Numbered from the stretch's first letter, positions 43,708 through 52,948 are shown. The stretch: DNA of 64,000 bases from CBDAPX01 sp965198725 (GCA_965198725.1 CBDAPX010000002.1:62001-126000), one strand, 5' to 3'. A program made the numbers and translations. Notes: generated by a model from the sequence alone, not told the origin.

Positions 43708-44300
43708 TCCGGTATCTGCATTTCGTCACCCATGCGGATGTGGAAATCGATCCGGACCGGCCTGTGCCAGACTGGCCACTCAGCTCGCGTGGACGAGCGC
43801 GACACGCATCAGGCGCTCAAAAAGCTTATGCGGGGCGGATTTCATCCCTTTATTGCAGTGACGAGCGCAAGGCTCGGGACGGGACGGATATCCTGAGCAC
43901 GGCGTTGGGCTGTCCGGTAACCACAATGCGCGCGCTGCACGAGAATGACCGCAGCGCCACAGGCTTTCTGCCAAAAACCGAGTTTGAGGCGACCGCAGAC
44001 GCGTTTTTTGCGCATCCCGACACGTCCATTCGAGGTTGGGAAACAGCGCGTGATGCGCAGCGCCGGATCGTGGCGGCAGTCACGCGGATTGCAACGACCG
44101 ATCAGACATCTGGCGATATCGGGATCTTATCCCATGGTGGGGTGGGGGCATTGATGCTGTGCCACGCGATGGGCGTGCCGATCTCGCGCGAGCGGGATCA
44201 ACCGGGCGGCGCGGGCGGCAACGTATTTACGCTGCGTCTGCCAGGCTTGCATTTGGTTGGTGGCTGGCGTGATCTGGAAGACGAATGGACGGAGGAGTAG
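43704..44300 (+). CDS. Histidine phosphatase-like protein with a THA motif
   Basis: 198 residues. It aligns with the histidine phosphatase (SixA/phosphoglycerate mutase-like) fold: LHFVTHADVEID takes the place of the RHG motif, LHENDRS near residue 79 is the acid-containing strand, and ILSHGGVGALML near 145 holds the second catalytic His. Arg and Gly of RHG are replaced by Thr and Ala, so catalysis is uncertain. It is translationally coupled to hydrolases on both sides. Confidence 0.72.
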   Translation: MIRYLHFVTHADVEIDPDRPVPDWPLSSRGRARHASGAQKAYAGRISSLYCSDERKARDGTDILSTALGCPVTTMRALHENDRSATGFLPKTEFEATADAFFAHPDTSIRGWETARDAQRRIVAAVTRIATTDQTSGDIGILSHGGVGALMLCHAMGVPISRERDQPGGAGGNVFTLRLPGLHLVGGWRDLEDEWTEE

Positions 44301-44302
44301 CG

Positions 44303-45298
44303 ATGCGCGCGTTTGGCAAGTTTTTGGGACGGTTCATCATTTTTGTGGGTGCCTTAATCGGGGCGCTTTGGCTCTTCGGCGCAAGAGAACCGGCCCCGTT
44401 GCGCGCGGATTTTGATGCCGCGAAATTTGGCGAGGGCGTTCAGGTCTATTTCGAATCCATTGAAAGCGCCTTTGACGATATCACCGCAGGTGTTGAAAAA
44501 CGGGTTGTCTGGCAGGACGGTTTCAAAGAACAGCGCACACCTTTTTCCATCCTCTACATCCATGGGTTTTCCGCCACCTCCGAAGAAATTCGCCACGTCC
44601 CCGATCGTGTGGCCGATGCGCTGGGCGCGAACCTGGTCTACACGCGCCTGCAAGGGCATGGCCGCGACGGTGACGCAATGGCAGAGGCCACGGTCGAGGG
44701 CTGGATGAATGACGTTGCCGAAGGATTGGCCGCGGCGCGGGCCGTGGGCGACCAAGTGATCGTCATGTCGACATCCACGGGAGGCACCCTGTCGGCAGCG
44801 GTCGCTTTGGACCCGGCCATGTCCGAAAACGTGGCCGCGATGATTTTCGTGTCACCGAATTTCCAAATTCAGGCCGCCGGGCGGCAATTGCTGACCTGGC
44901 CTGCTGCGCGTGAATGGTTGCCGTACCTTATTGGCGACACGCGCGCGTGGGAGCCTTACAACGAAGACCACGGGCGGTTCTGGACAACAAGCTATCCAAC
45001 GGTCGCGGTGTTGCCGATGGCTGCGATTGTCAAAGCCGCTGTGGCCGAAGATTACAGCGACGTGAACATTCCGGCCCTGTTTTGGTTTTCCATGAATGAC
45101 ACAGTCGTGGTCCCGGAGGCCACCCATGGTTTTGCGGCCGCTTGGGGCGGTCCGACGACCGTGCAAAACGTCACCATGGGGCCAAGCGATGACCCGGACA
45201 GCCACGTCATTGCCGGGGACATCATGTCACCAGATCAAACAGACAGTACCGTGGACGGGATGCTGACCTGGCTGCGCGAGACCTTGCCGGACGGGTGA
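44303..45298 (+). CDS. Membrane-anchored alpha/beta hydrolase
   Basis: 331 residues. An N-terminal transmembrane anchor (FIIFVGALIGALWLFG, about 10-25) is followed by an alpha/beta hydrolase with LYIHGFSATSEE near residue 88, a lid region, and a nucleophile elbow VMSTSTGGTL near 155 (Ser-based). A likely catalytic His lies in DPDSHVIAG near the C-terminus. ATG 44303 follows GGAGGAG. It may be a membrane-bound serine esterase or lipase. Operon with its neighbours. Confidence 0.85.
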   Translation: MRAFGKFLGRFIIFVGALIGALWLFGAREPAPLRADFDAAKFGEGVQVYFESIESAFDDITAGVEKRVVWQDGFKEQRTPFSILYIHGFSATSEEIRHVPDRVADALGANLVYTRLQGHGRDGDAMAEATVEGWMNDVAEGLAAARAVGDQVIVMSTSTGGTLSAAVALDPAMSENVAAMIFVSPNFQIQAAGRQLLTWPAAREWLPYLIGDTRAWEPYNEDHGRFWTTSYPTVAVLPMAAIVKAAVAEDYSDVNIPALFWFSMNDTVVVPEATHGFAAAWGGPTTVQNVTMGPSDDPDSHVIAGDIMSPDQTDSTVDGMLTWLRETLPDG

Positions 45299-45375
45299 TC
45301 TATCCGCTTGCCACGGGGCGTCCAATGTCCCTATTGGGGGCACAAGAAACGAAGCTCTTGGGTGACGAGGCGCAT

Positions 45376-46086
45376 ATGACCGAACCTTTGGTTTTTTTGC
45401 CGGGAATGATGTGCGATGCGCGCTTGTATGAGCCGCAGATGCGCGTTTTGTCGATGGAACGGGCGGTCACCATTGCGCCGATCACCCGCGGCGAGCGGAT
45501 TGAAGAGATTGCATCCAATATCCTCGTACAACTGCCACAAAGATTTGCGCTGGCGGGTCTGTCCATGGGCGGCATCGTTGCGATGGAAATCCTGCGCCGG
45601 GCGCCGGATCGGATCACCCGGCTGTGCCTGATGGACACCAACCCGCTGGCAGAGACGCCCGCCGTTGCAGCAACGCGCGAACCCTGGATTGTGGGTGTCC
45701 GGGCCGGGCGGCTGGACGACGTTATGCGCGAAGCGATGAAGCCCGAATTCCTTGCGCCGGGCCCGCGGCGTGCCGAAGTTCTGCAAACCGTTCTGGACAT
45801 GGCGCGCGATCTGGGGCCAGAGATTTTCGTGCGCCAAAACCGCGCTTTGCAAAAGCGGCCGGATCAGCAGGGCGCGCTGCGCAAATGCAAGGTGCCAACG
45901 ATGATCCTGTGCGGAGAGCATGATACGCTGACGCCGGTCAAACGACACACGTTCATGGCCGAGCTTATCCCTTATGCAGAGTTGCGCATCATACCGGATG
46001 CGGGACACCTTCCAACCCTCGAAGCGCCAGACAAAACGCTGTCCATCTTGTGGGAATGGCTGAATATGCCACTGGTTCTGCGCTAG
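45376..46086 (+). CDS. Alpha/beta hydrolase
   Basis: 236 residues: LVFLPGMMCDARLYEPQM near residue 5, nucleophile elbow ALAGLSMGGIVAMEI near 65, and His in PDAGHLPTLEAP near residue 212. ATG 45376 has TGACGAGG upstream. The open frame reaches 45295, but that segment includes a TGA-overlapping GTG and no homology. The ester substrate is unknown. It ends 8 bp before the convergent DUF6151 gene. Confidence 0.87.
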   Translation: MTEPLVFLPGMMCDARLYEPQMRVLSMERAVTIAPITRGERIEEIASNILVQLPQRFALAGLSMGGIVAMEILRRAPDRITRLCLMDTNPLAETPAVAATREPWIVGVRAGRLDDVMREAMKPEFLAPGPRRAEVLQTVLDMARDLGPEIFVRQNRALQKRPDQQGALRKCKVPTMILCGEHDTLTPVKRHTFMAELIPYAELRIIPDAGHLPTLEAPDKTLSILWEWLNMPLVLR

Positions 46087-46094
46087 GTTGACTG

Positions 46095-46670
46095 TCACAG
46101 CCGCGCGGCGGTCCGTTCCTCTTGCGTCAGAACGCGGGCGTCGCGGATCGGCTTGCCCGTGTCCCGGTCAAACAGCGGATGCGCTTTTATCCGCCCGCCC
46201 AATGCGGCCTTTGCTGTGAAGCCGAGCACAAAACGCACCATCTTGCCGCCCCCTTCATGACGCGTGCCGCCTTTCGGTTTGGGAATAAACGCACTGGCAA
46301 CCGGCGGTCCCAGCGGATCGGCATCGGCCAGAATATCGGTCATTATGCCCAAAACAAACAGGTTACGGGTGGGTTGCGTGTTCCAAAGCGGCGTGTCGCA
46401 GCAGGACGCGTACCAGCGCCACAGCTGTTTTTTCTCGGACACCGCCATGGCGGCCAGATGTTCGATACCGGTGTCTATCTGTAAACGATCCGGAGCGATC
46501 CAATAGATCTGGACTCCATCCGGATCAGGTTTGCCGAAATGCCGTTCAGCCCCGGCACAATCCTTGCAGTAGCATTCGATGCGCATGCCATCAGCCGGAT
46601 GCGTGCCGTTCACTTTCCCGGTCAGGGCACCGCAATTGCAAGAGAACCCGATGTCCGACGTTTCGGACAT
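46095..46670 (-). CDS. DUF6151 / GFA-like zinc protein
   Basis: 191 residues with a Cys-rich N-terminal segment FSCNCGALTGKVNG near residues 9-22 and IECYCKDCAGAERHFG near 31-46, resembling glutathione-dependent formaldehyde-activating (GFA/CENP-V) zinc folds, plus SCCDTPLWN near residue 88. It is usually annotated as DUF6151. Catalysis is unproven. Follows phaZ by 6 bp on the same strand. Confidence 0.8.
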   Translation of the reverse strand: MSETSDIGFSCNCGALTGKVNGTHPADGMRIECYCKDCAGAERHFGKPDPDGVQIYWIAPDRLQIDTGIEHLAAMAVSEKKQLWRWYASCCDTPLWNTQPTRNLFVLGIMTDILADADPLGPPVASAFIPKPKGGTRHEGGGKMVRFVLGFTAKAALGGRIKAHPLFDRDTGKPIRDARVLTQEERTAARL

Positions 46671-46676
46671 CGGCGA

Positions 46677-47948
46677 TCAGGCCGCGGCGTTTTTGTTGGC
46701 GGATTTACGCGCCGGTTTTGGCGTGTTGGCGTCGATGAAATCGAGCACCAAAGGACGGATGTTGTCGCGCCAGCTGCGACCGGCGAAGATGCCGTAATGG
46801 CCCGCGCCCGGCTCAAGATGGCTGGCCTTTTTGTTCTCAGGCAGGCCGGTGCACAGGTCCAGAGCCGCCACGCATTGGCCCGGCGCCGAAATGTCGTCAT
46901 TCGCCCCTTCGACGGTTTTGACCGCAACTTTGGTGATTTTGCCCATGTCGACCTTGTGTCCGTCCACGACGAATTCGTTCTTGGCGATCTCAAGGTTTTT
47001 GAAAATGCGTTCAACGGTCGACAGATAGAACTCGGCCGTCATGTCCATGACCGCGAGGTATTCGTCGTAAAAGCGGTTATGCGCATCATGGTCAGACGCT
47101 TCTCCGCGGGCGACACGGGAAATCTGATCCATGAACGCCTTGGAATGCCGGTCGGCGTTCATTGACATGAAGGACGACAGCTGAAGCAGGCCCGGATAAA
47201 CCTTCCGCCCAACGCCGGGGTATTTGAAGCCAACCCGTTGGATCATCATCTTTTCCAACTGGCCCATGGTCACGCGCCGTCCGAAATCGGTCACTTCGGT
47301 TGGGGTGGCGTCAGGGTCAACCGGACCGCCAATCAAGGTCAGAGTGCGCGGCTGTGCGTCCGGGTCCTGTTCTGCCAGATAGGCTGTCGCTGCAAGCGTC
47401 AGCGGTGCCGGCTGACACACTGCGATCACATTGATGTCGGGACCCAGTTCCCGCATGAAATCTGCAAGATAAAGGGTGTAATCCTCGATATCGAACTTGC
47501 CAGCAGACACCGGAATATCCCGCGCGTTGTGCCAGTCGGTGATATAAACTTCGCAATCTGTGATCAGCGATTTGACTGTGCTGCGCAACAACGTGGCGTA
47601 GTGCCCGGACATTGGCGCCACCAACAGCACTTTGCGTTTGCTAGGTTCCCGACCGCTGACTTTGAAGTGGATCAGATCGCCAAAGGGACGTTCGACAACG
47701 GTTTCCACTTCGACAACGTGATCACGACCGTCGGCGCATGTCATGCTGTCGATGCCCCAGTCCGGTTTGGCAATCATCCGCTGAAAAGAACGCTCGGTAA
47801 CCTCGCCCCAAGCGGCCATCCATTGTAAAGCTGGGTTTGGGAACATTGAAAAAGCAGGGTATGATGCAAGCGATAGTGCCGACGCGCCCAACCATTGGTT
47901 AGTGTTGCGGGCTGTCTCCATAAGGTCATAGGCAACCATGTATCGCAT
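46677..47948 (-). CDS. phaZ: Intracellular PHA depolymerase
   Basis: 423 residues beginning MRYMVAYDLMETARNTNQWL, the usual class of intracellular poly(3-hydroxybutyrate) depolymerase. The catalytic Cys is in NVIAVCQPAPLTLAATAYL near residue 183, in place of the serine box, and an acidic residue and His follow in the usual order. It mobilises stored PHA granules. It is divergent from phaC, sharing a 110-bp intergenic region with a PhaR-type site. GGAG lies about 7 nt upstream. Confidence 0.93.
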   Translation of the reverse strand: MRYMVAYDLMETARNTNQWLGASALSLASYPAFSMFPNPALQWMAAWGEVTERSFQRMIAKPDWGIDSMTCADGRDHVVEVETVVERPFGDLIHFKVSGREPSKRKVLLVAPMSGHYATLLRSTVKSLITDCEVYITDWHNARDIPVSAGKFDIEDYTLYLADFMRELGPDINVIAVCQPAPLTLAATAYLAEQDPDAQPRTLTLIGGPVDPDATPTEVTDFGRRVTMGQLEKMMIQRVGFKYPGVGRKVYPGLLQLSSFMSMNADRHSKAFMDQISRVARGEASDHDAHNRFYDEYLAVMDMTAEFYLSTVERIFKNLEIAKNEFVVDGHKVDMGKITKVAVKTVEGANDDISAPGQCVAALDLCTGLPENKKASHLEPGAGHYGIFAGRSWRDNIRPLVLDFIDANTPKPARKSANKNAAA

Positions 47949-48024
47949 TCGGGATCTCCTTCACCACACACAGAGATTTATCGGACTATTCGTCGCTTTG
48001 CCCCCCGACATTCACGACTTTATT

Positions 48025-48035
48025 CTGCGTTGCAG
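48025..48035. promoter_or_regulatory. PhaR-type operator upstream of phaC
   Basis: CTGCGTTGCAG fits the CTGC-N3-GCAG motif known for PhaR in Paracoccus/Rhodobacter. It lies 23 bp before the phaC start, where it could block transcription or translation entry. Confidence 0.7.
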
Positions 48036-48058
48036 CAAATTAAGAGGGGATTCTTAAA

Positions 48059-49864
48059 ATGACAACAATTGAAGACAGCGGAAGTGAGCTGTCGGGCGAA
48101 CATATTGATCGCCTTACGGAAAATATGAAAAAAGTCGAAGAAATCTCTCAGCGATTGATCGGTGTTTTAACGCATAAAAAGACCCACAACGCCTCTTTGA
48201 ACGGTCCGAATCAAGATTTGTTTGCAAAAGCAGCAACGGCCTATTGGGCCGAAATGATGCAGAACCCGACCAAAATTTTAGAACATCAGATTGAATATTG
48301 GGGCAAGTCGGTGATGCATTTCGCCGAAGCTCAGCAAGCTCTGGCCAAGGGTAAACTGGCCGCCCCGGCTGATCCCGGACCAAAAGACAGGCGGTTTTCG
48401 AATCCCATGTGGGACTCGCATCCGTATTTCAATTTCCTCAAGCAGCAATACCTCATCAACGCCGAGGCCATTCAACAAGCGGTTCAGGACGTCGATGATC
48501 TGGATGATATCGACAAAAAACGCCTAACGTATTTCTCCAAACAAATCGTCGACATGATGTCGCCGACCAATTTTCTGGCGACAAATCCAGATGCTTTGGA
48601 AAAAGCTGTCGCGACAGAAGGGCAGTCTCTGGTCGACGGGTTGGAGAACCTCGTCGCGGACCTTGAGGCCAATGATGGCGAACTGGTGGTCCGGCTTGCG
48701 GATGAGAGTGCCTTTGAGATTGGTGGGAATATTGCCACCACGCCCGGTAAGGTCGTTTACCGCAACCGGATGATGGAATTGATCCAGTATGCGCCCACGA
48801 CCGAGCAGGTTTATGCGACACCGATCGTTCTGTTCCCACCTTGGATCAACAAGTTTTACATTCTCGATCTCAAAGCCCAGAACAGTTTTGTCAAATGGGT
48901 GACCGAACAGGGCTACACGCTGTTTGTTGTCAGTTGGATCAACCCCAACGCCGGCCATGGTGAGATCGGGATGGAGGATTACATCCAAGAGGGGTATCTG
49001 ACCGCAATCAACGAGGTCAAAGAGATTACCGGTCAGAAGCAGGTCAATGCGATTGGCTATTGTATTGCCGGGACGACCTTGGCGCTGACACTGTCCTACA
49101 TGAAACAGACCGGTGACAAATCGATCAAGTCTGCGACGTTCTTTACCGCGCTGACGGATTTCGGGGACCAGGGCGAGTTCACACCGTTCCTGCAAATCGA
49201 TTTTATCGACGGGATCGAAGCCGAGACCGAAGACAAGGGTATGCTGCCGTCCTATATCATGGCGCGCACGTTCTCGTTCCTGCGCTCGACGGACCTTATC
49301 TATTCACCAGCTATTCGCAGCTATATGATGGGCGAGGCCCCACCAGCCTTTGATTTGCTTTACTGGAACGGGGACGGGGCCAACCTGCCGGCAAAGATGT
49401 CGATGCAGTACTTGCGTGGCCTGTGTCAGCGCAACGAATTCACAACCGATGGGTTTGAGCTGATGGGGCACACGCTGAAAGTATCAGAGGTCGACATCCC
49501 TCTTTTTGCTGTGACTTGTGAAACTGACCATATCGCGGCTTGGAAAGACTGCTACCGCGGGGCCCAGATGATGGGCGGGCGCAGTAAAACGTTCATCGTG
49601 TCAGAGTCCGGTCACATCGCCGGCATCGTGAACCCGCCCAGCAAAAAGAAATACGGTCACTATACCAACAGCGATCTCAAGCTTTCGGCGGATGACTGGT
49701 TCGACAGTGCAGAGTTCCATGATGGGTCCTGGTGGCCGCGTTGGGAAACCTGGCTCAAATCGCGTTCGGGTAAAAAGGTTGCAGCCCGAGAGCCGGGTGA
49801 GTCTGGTCGCAAACTGCTGGGCGACGCGCCGGGTACCTATGTTTTGGCAAAGGCAAACGGCTGA
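48059..49864 (+). CDS. phaC: Class I poly(R)-hydroxyalkanoate synthase
   Basis: 601 residues. The catalytic box AIGYCIAGTTLALTLSYM near residue 330 contains the Cys nucleophile (G-x-C-x-G). The catalytic Asp is in ETDHIAAWKDCY near 484 and His in SESGHIAGIVNPP near 517. N-terminal PhaC domain (about 60-290) covers granule binding. It polymerises (R)-3-hydroxyacyl-CoA on the granule surface. The protein matches the class I length of about 590 residues. Confidence 0.96.
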   Translation: MTTIEDSGSELSGEHIDRLTENMKKVEEISQRLIGVLTHKKTHNASLNGPNQDLFAKAATAYWAEMMQNPTKILEHQIEYWGKSVMHFAEAQQALAKGKLAAPADPGPKDRRFSNPMWDSHPYFNFLKQQYLINAEAIQQAVQDVDDLDDIDKKRLTYFSKQIVDMMSPTNFLATNPDALEKAVATEGQSLVDGLENLVADLEANDGELVVRLADESAFEIGGNIATTPGKVVYRNRMMELIQYAPTTEQVYATPIVLFPPWINKFYILDLKAQNSFVKWVTEQGYTLFVVSWINPNAGHGEIGMEDYIQEGYLTAINEVKEITGQKQVNAIGYCIAGTTLALTLSYMKQTGDKSIKSATFFTALTDFGDQGEFTPFLQIDFIDGIEAETEDKGMLPSYIMARTFSFLRSTDLIYSPAIRSYMMGEAPPAFDLLYWNGDGANLPAKMSMQYLRGLCQRNEFTTDGFELMGHTLKVSEVDIPLFAVTCETDHIAAWKDCYRGAQMMGGRSKTFIVSESGHIAGIVNPPSKKKYGHYTNSDLKLSADDWFDSAEFHDGSWWPRWETWLKSRSGKKVAAREPGESGRKLLGDAPGTYVLAKANG

Positions 49865-49890
49865 TTTCATTTAAGAACTCAAATTTTTTT

Positions 49891-49901
49891 CTGCGACGCA
49901 G
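49891..49901. promoter_or_regulatory. PhaR-type operator 1 upstream of phaP
   Basis: CTGCGACGCAG, a perfect CTGC-N3-GCAG site, 27 bp after the phaC stop codon. Confidence 0.72.
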
Positions 49902-49918
49902 CAAAAAACCTTGAAATG

Positions 49919-49929
49919 CTGCGCCGCAG
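49919..49929. promoter_or_regulatory. PhaR-type operator 2 upstream of phaP
   Basis: CTGCGCCGCAG, start-to-start 28 bp from the first site (about three helical turns), so both would lie on similar faces. The pair is 64 bp before the phaP ATG. Confidence 0.72.
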
Positions 49930-49993
49930 CATTCATATTGGGTGCAGATCGAACACAGGGCTCCCCCCGATCGAGCACAAAAGGATTTGAGAG

Positions 49994-50437
49994 ATGACCA
50001 AAACACAAGACTTCACCGCTGTAATGAAAGACATGATGGGCGCATTCCCGGTTGACACCGCAGCTATGGAAGACGCGTTCAAAACAACTGCAAGCCTGAA
50101 CGAAAAACTGTCGGGCGTTGCATTGGAAGCAGCCGAGAAATCGGCTGAGATTTCCTCGAAATGGACCAAAGACACCCTGGCAAAACTGTCGGACATGTCG
50201 AAAGCCAAAGCAGAGCCTGCAGACTACGCCAAAGCGATGACTGATTTCGCAAGCGCGTCGGCAGAAGTTGCTGCAGAAAACATGGCAGCCTTCGCAGAAG
50301 TTGCGAAAAAAGTTCAAATGGACACCGTTGAACTGATGCTGGCAGCTGGCAAAGACATCACCGAAGACGCAACCGCAGCTGTCAAAAAAGCCACTGACGA
50401 AGTGACTGCTGCTGCGAAAAAAGCGGCCGCTAAGTAA
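49994..50437 (+). CDS. phaP: Phasin, PHA granule-coating protein
   Basis: 147 residues, almost entirely helical and Ala/Lys-rich, with long amphipathic runs (LNEKLSGVALEAAEKSAEISSKW near residues 36-58; KKATDEVTAAAKKAAAK at the end). No membrane segment. It coats PHA granules and controls their size. A typical phasin length. Two PhaR-type sites lie upstream; the next pha gene, phaR, is about 3.8 kb away. Confidence 0.9.
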   Translation: MTKTQDFTAVMKDMMGAFPVDTAAMEDAFKTTASLNEKLSGVALEAAEKSAEISSKWTKDTLAKLSDMSKAKAEPADYAKAMTDFASASAEVAAENMAAFAEVAKKVQMDTVELMLAAGKDITEDATAAVKKATDEVTAAAKKAAAK

Positions 50438-50440
50438 GTT

Positions 50441-50482
50441 ACGCTTTACTGCACCTTCTCCTCCTCCCAAAGGTGCAAGCGT
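50441..50482. terminator. Stem-loop behind phaP
   Basis: An 8-bp stem (TGCACCTT/AAGGTGCA), extended by ACGCT/AGCGT across a 4-nt bulge. No T-run follows; the IS begins 5 bp after it, so a normal U-tract may have been displaced by the insertion. Confidence 0.45.
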
Positions 50483-50487
50483 AGAGG

Positions 50488-50514
50488 TGAAGCGCCCCTT
50501 GTTTGCCGGAGACC
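50488..50514. repeat. IS left terminal inverted repeat
   Basis: 27 bp beginning TGAAGCGCCCC. It matches the reverse complement of the right end at 21 of 27 positions. Confidence 0.85.
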
Positions 50515-50535
50515 CAGAAGTAAGGATACTGGGTC

Positions 50536-50868
50536 ATGGGAAAGACAAAGAACGGAACACGTTATCCAGAGGAATTGCGCGCACGAGCGGTGCGGATGGT
50601 CTTGGATCACGAGAGCGAATACACGAGCAGATCGGCAGCACTTTTGTCGATCTCTCAGAAGGTTGGGTGCAGCAGAGACAGCCTTCGTATCTGGGTCAAG
50701 CAACACGAGGCGGATACCGGCAAACGCGATGGCGTGACCTCTGCAGAGCGGGATCGCATCAAAGAACTTGAGCGCGAGAACCGGCAGTTGCGTCAGGCAA
50801 ATGAGATCCTGAAGAAGGCATCTGCTTATTTTGCTCAGGCGGAGCTCGACCGCCCATTCCGCAAATGA
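50536..50868 (+). CDS. IS3-family transposase OrfA
   Basis: 110 residues. An N-terminal helix-turn-helix (YPEELRARAVRMVLDH... SLRIWVKQH, about 10-58) precedes a leucine-zipper-like coiled coil (RIKELERENRQLRQANEIL, about 74-92). OrfA recognises the IS ends and partners with OrfB. It overlaps orfB by 4 bp (ATGA). No obvious A-rich slippery site was seen near the overlap. Confidence 0.92.
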   Translation: MGKTKNGTRYPEELRARAVRMVLDHESEYTSRSAALLSISQKVGCSRDSLRIWVKQHEADTGKRDGVTSAERDRIKELERENRQLRQANEILKKASAYFAQAELDRPFRK

Positions 50869-51764
50869 TTGCCTTCATCAAGGATCATCGTGGGGCGCAT
50901 GGGGTCGAGCCGATCTGTAGAGTTCTCCAGATTGCCCCTTCGACGTTCTATAAACGCATTGCCATCGAGCGTGATCCCGACCGTGCCTCGGACCGGGCCA
51001 AGCGGGATGAGTTTCTGCGCAAAACGATGAAGGATGTTTGGGAGAAGAACCGTTCTGTCTATGGCGCACGCAAACTATGGCACGCGATGAAGCGCGAGAA
51101 GATTGATATTGCTCGCTGCACTGTAGAACGGTTGATGCGCCAGCTTAGCATTCAAGGCGTCCGGCGTGGAAAGAAGGTCAAAACCACCTGTGGTCAACCT
51201 GCGGATCAATGCCCGCTGGACAAGGTCAATCGCCAGTTCAGGGCTTCAATGCCGAACGAACTGTGGGTGTCCGACTTTACGTTCGTCTCGACCTGGCGCG
51301 GGTTCGTCTATGTGGCGTTCGTCATTGATACCTTCGCGAACCGGATTGTGGGCTGGAAGGCATCAACAACGCAGGACACGCAGTTTGTCTTAGATGCGCT
51401 TGAACAGGCGATCCACGCACGCAGACCCGCTGAGAAACTGATCCATCATTCAGATCGCGGCAGCCAATACGTGTCGATCAAGTACACAGAACGGTTGGCC
51501 GATGCTGGGCTGGAGCCATCCGTCGGCAGCGTTGGTGACAGCTATGACAATGCACTGGCTGAGACGATCATCGGCCTCTTCAAAACCGAAGTCATCAATC
51601 AACTAGGTCCGTGGAAGTCCAAGGATCAGGTCGAATGGGAAACCCTGCTATGGGTGGACTGGTTCAACAAAGAGCGCCTGCTTGAACCACTCGGGTACAT
51701 CACGCCAATCGAAGCCGAGGAGAGATACGAAGAAGCCTTGAAGTCAGACAAAATCGCAGCTTGA
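50865..51764 (+). CDS. IS3-family transposase OrfB (integrase core)
   Basis: 299 residues. An rve/DDE catalytic core from about residue 120 shows the three acidic residues in DFTFVSTW, HHSDRGSQYVS and NALAETIIGL. N-terminal HTH_21 region (GAHGVEPICRVLQIAPSTFY). It is full length and intact, so this IS could be active. Confidence 0.93.
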   Translation: MIAFIKDHRGAHGVEPICRVLQIAPSTFYKRIAIERDPDRASDRAKRDEFLRKTMKDVWEKNRSVYGARKLWHAMKREKIDIARCTVERLMRQLSIQGVRRGKKVKTTCGQPADQCPLDKVNRQFRASMPNELWVSDFTFVSTWRGFVYVAFVIDTFANRIVGWKASTTQDTQFVLDALEQAIHARRPAEKLIHHSDRGSQYVSIKYTERLADAGLEPSVGSVGDSYDNALAETIIGLFKTEVINQLGPWKSKDQVEWETLLWVDWFNKERLLEPLGYITPIEAEERYEEALKSDKIAA

Positions 51765-51778
51765 AATACGAACTCAAT

Positions 51779-51805
51779 AGTCTCCGCCAAAACTGGGGCG
51801 GTTCA
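51779..51805. repeat. IS right terminal inverted repeat
   Basis: 27 bp ending GGGGCGGTTCA. Its last three bases (TCA) supply, on the minus strand, the TGA stop of the truncated GMC dehydrogenase gene. Confidence 0.85.
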
Positions 51806-52948
51806 GATCTCTTGTGTCGCGTGGTTCAACCGGAACCCGCCGGCGTGATCAGTTGTCTGACCCGGTGCGCTGTGGGCCCAGGAAATCGCGTCTGCCGGCA
51901 ATCCCATATGGCTGTTTTGCAATCCTTCTGCGAGGCCGGATAGCGTGATGTACAGCGTTTCCATAAAGTGTTTGCCCACATGGCCGGATGCGTTGGCCAG
52001 GCCATTGGGATACCCCGCCTGCGCCGATGCGAGCAAAAGGCGCGGCGTCTGAACGGCCCCGCCGCAGAGGATGAGCACGGGCGTTTCGATGCGAAAGGAC
52101 TGGCCGTTTTGAACAGCCGTCAACGTGGTGATCCGCGCATTCGGTCCGGCATGCAAACCCGTTATCTGCGTGTCAGGTTCCAGTTGCAAGTGGCCCGTGG
52201 CTTCGGCTTGCCGAATGAAGGTGACATCCGCCGACCCCTTGTCTCCCAGCGGGCAGCCGCGGCTACAATTGGCGCAGTAGTTGCAAGCCGGGCGATCCTG
52301 ATAAGGTACCGAATTTGCCGCCCTTGTGTTGGCGACCCAGTCCAAACCGAGTGTTTGAGCCGTTTTTTCCAGGCGCGTGGCGCCGGTACTAAAAGGATGG
52401 GCCGGCATTGGCAGTTTACCGGATCGCCAACGCCCATCGTCCGTCGCCGGACCTGCAACGCCAACGATTTCTTCAGCGGCGGTATAGTAGGGTTCCAGCG
52501 TATCATAGCCGATGGGCCAATCGGCACCTTTCCCCGTCAAACTGTTTAATTTGAAAGCATCGGGGTGCAACCTGTGCGCCTCGCCCACATACCGTAGGGT
52601 CGTGCCACCCACGCCCTGCGTGTGCAGATACCCATAGCTTGTGGCGTTCCGTCTGCGTCCCACGACAATACGGCCATCCACCGCGTTCCAAGAGGCCAAG
52701 GCGTCGTGGGTTGGGTCAAGCTGGCCAAGATCACCGTACGAAGTCTGCGCGCGGCTGCCCGGTTTGTCTGGGAAATCCCGTCGTTCCCACCCCGGTTTAT
52801 CAAGCGGGTAGTCGTGAACGGGGTCAAACCGCGGTCCGGCCTCTAACAACAAAACGCGCACGCCTTGGGACGTCAATCGCCATGCGGCCGCTGCGCCACC
52901 TGCGCCAGCGCCGACAATCACGACGTCGGGGCGGCGGGTCAGGTCCAT
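51803..52948 (-). pseudogene. GMC-type dehydrogenase, 3' end removed by the IS
   Basis: 381 residues from ATG 52948. The N-terminal FAD motif VVIVGAGAGGAAAAWRL and the Cys-rich motif CNYCANCSRGCPLGDKGS near 245 are typical of gluconate/sugar dehydrogenase large subunits. The frame ends at 51803 because the IS end provides TGA, immediately after HATQEI. The C-terminal GMC domain with the catalytic His/Asn pair (about 130 more residues in the family) is missing, so the product should be inactive. It overlaps the subunit 3 gene by 10 bp. Confidence 0.85.

Larger units (their letters stand above)
50488..51805 (+). mobile_element. IS3-family insertion sequence (complete)
   Basis: 1,318 bp bounded by terminal inverted repeats and carrying overlapping orfA and orfB. 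The ends match 21 of 27 positions. The flanking 3-mers differ (AGG on the left, GAT on the right), so no target duplication is seen; this suggests a later deletion or recombination at one end. The right end lies inside the 3' part of a GMC dehydrogenase gene. Confidence 0.92.

Noticed and set aside
50485..51808. 3-bp target duplication of the IS
   Set aside because: The flanks read AGG and GAT, so no duplication exists in this sequence.
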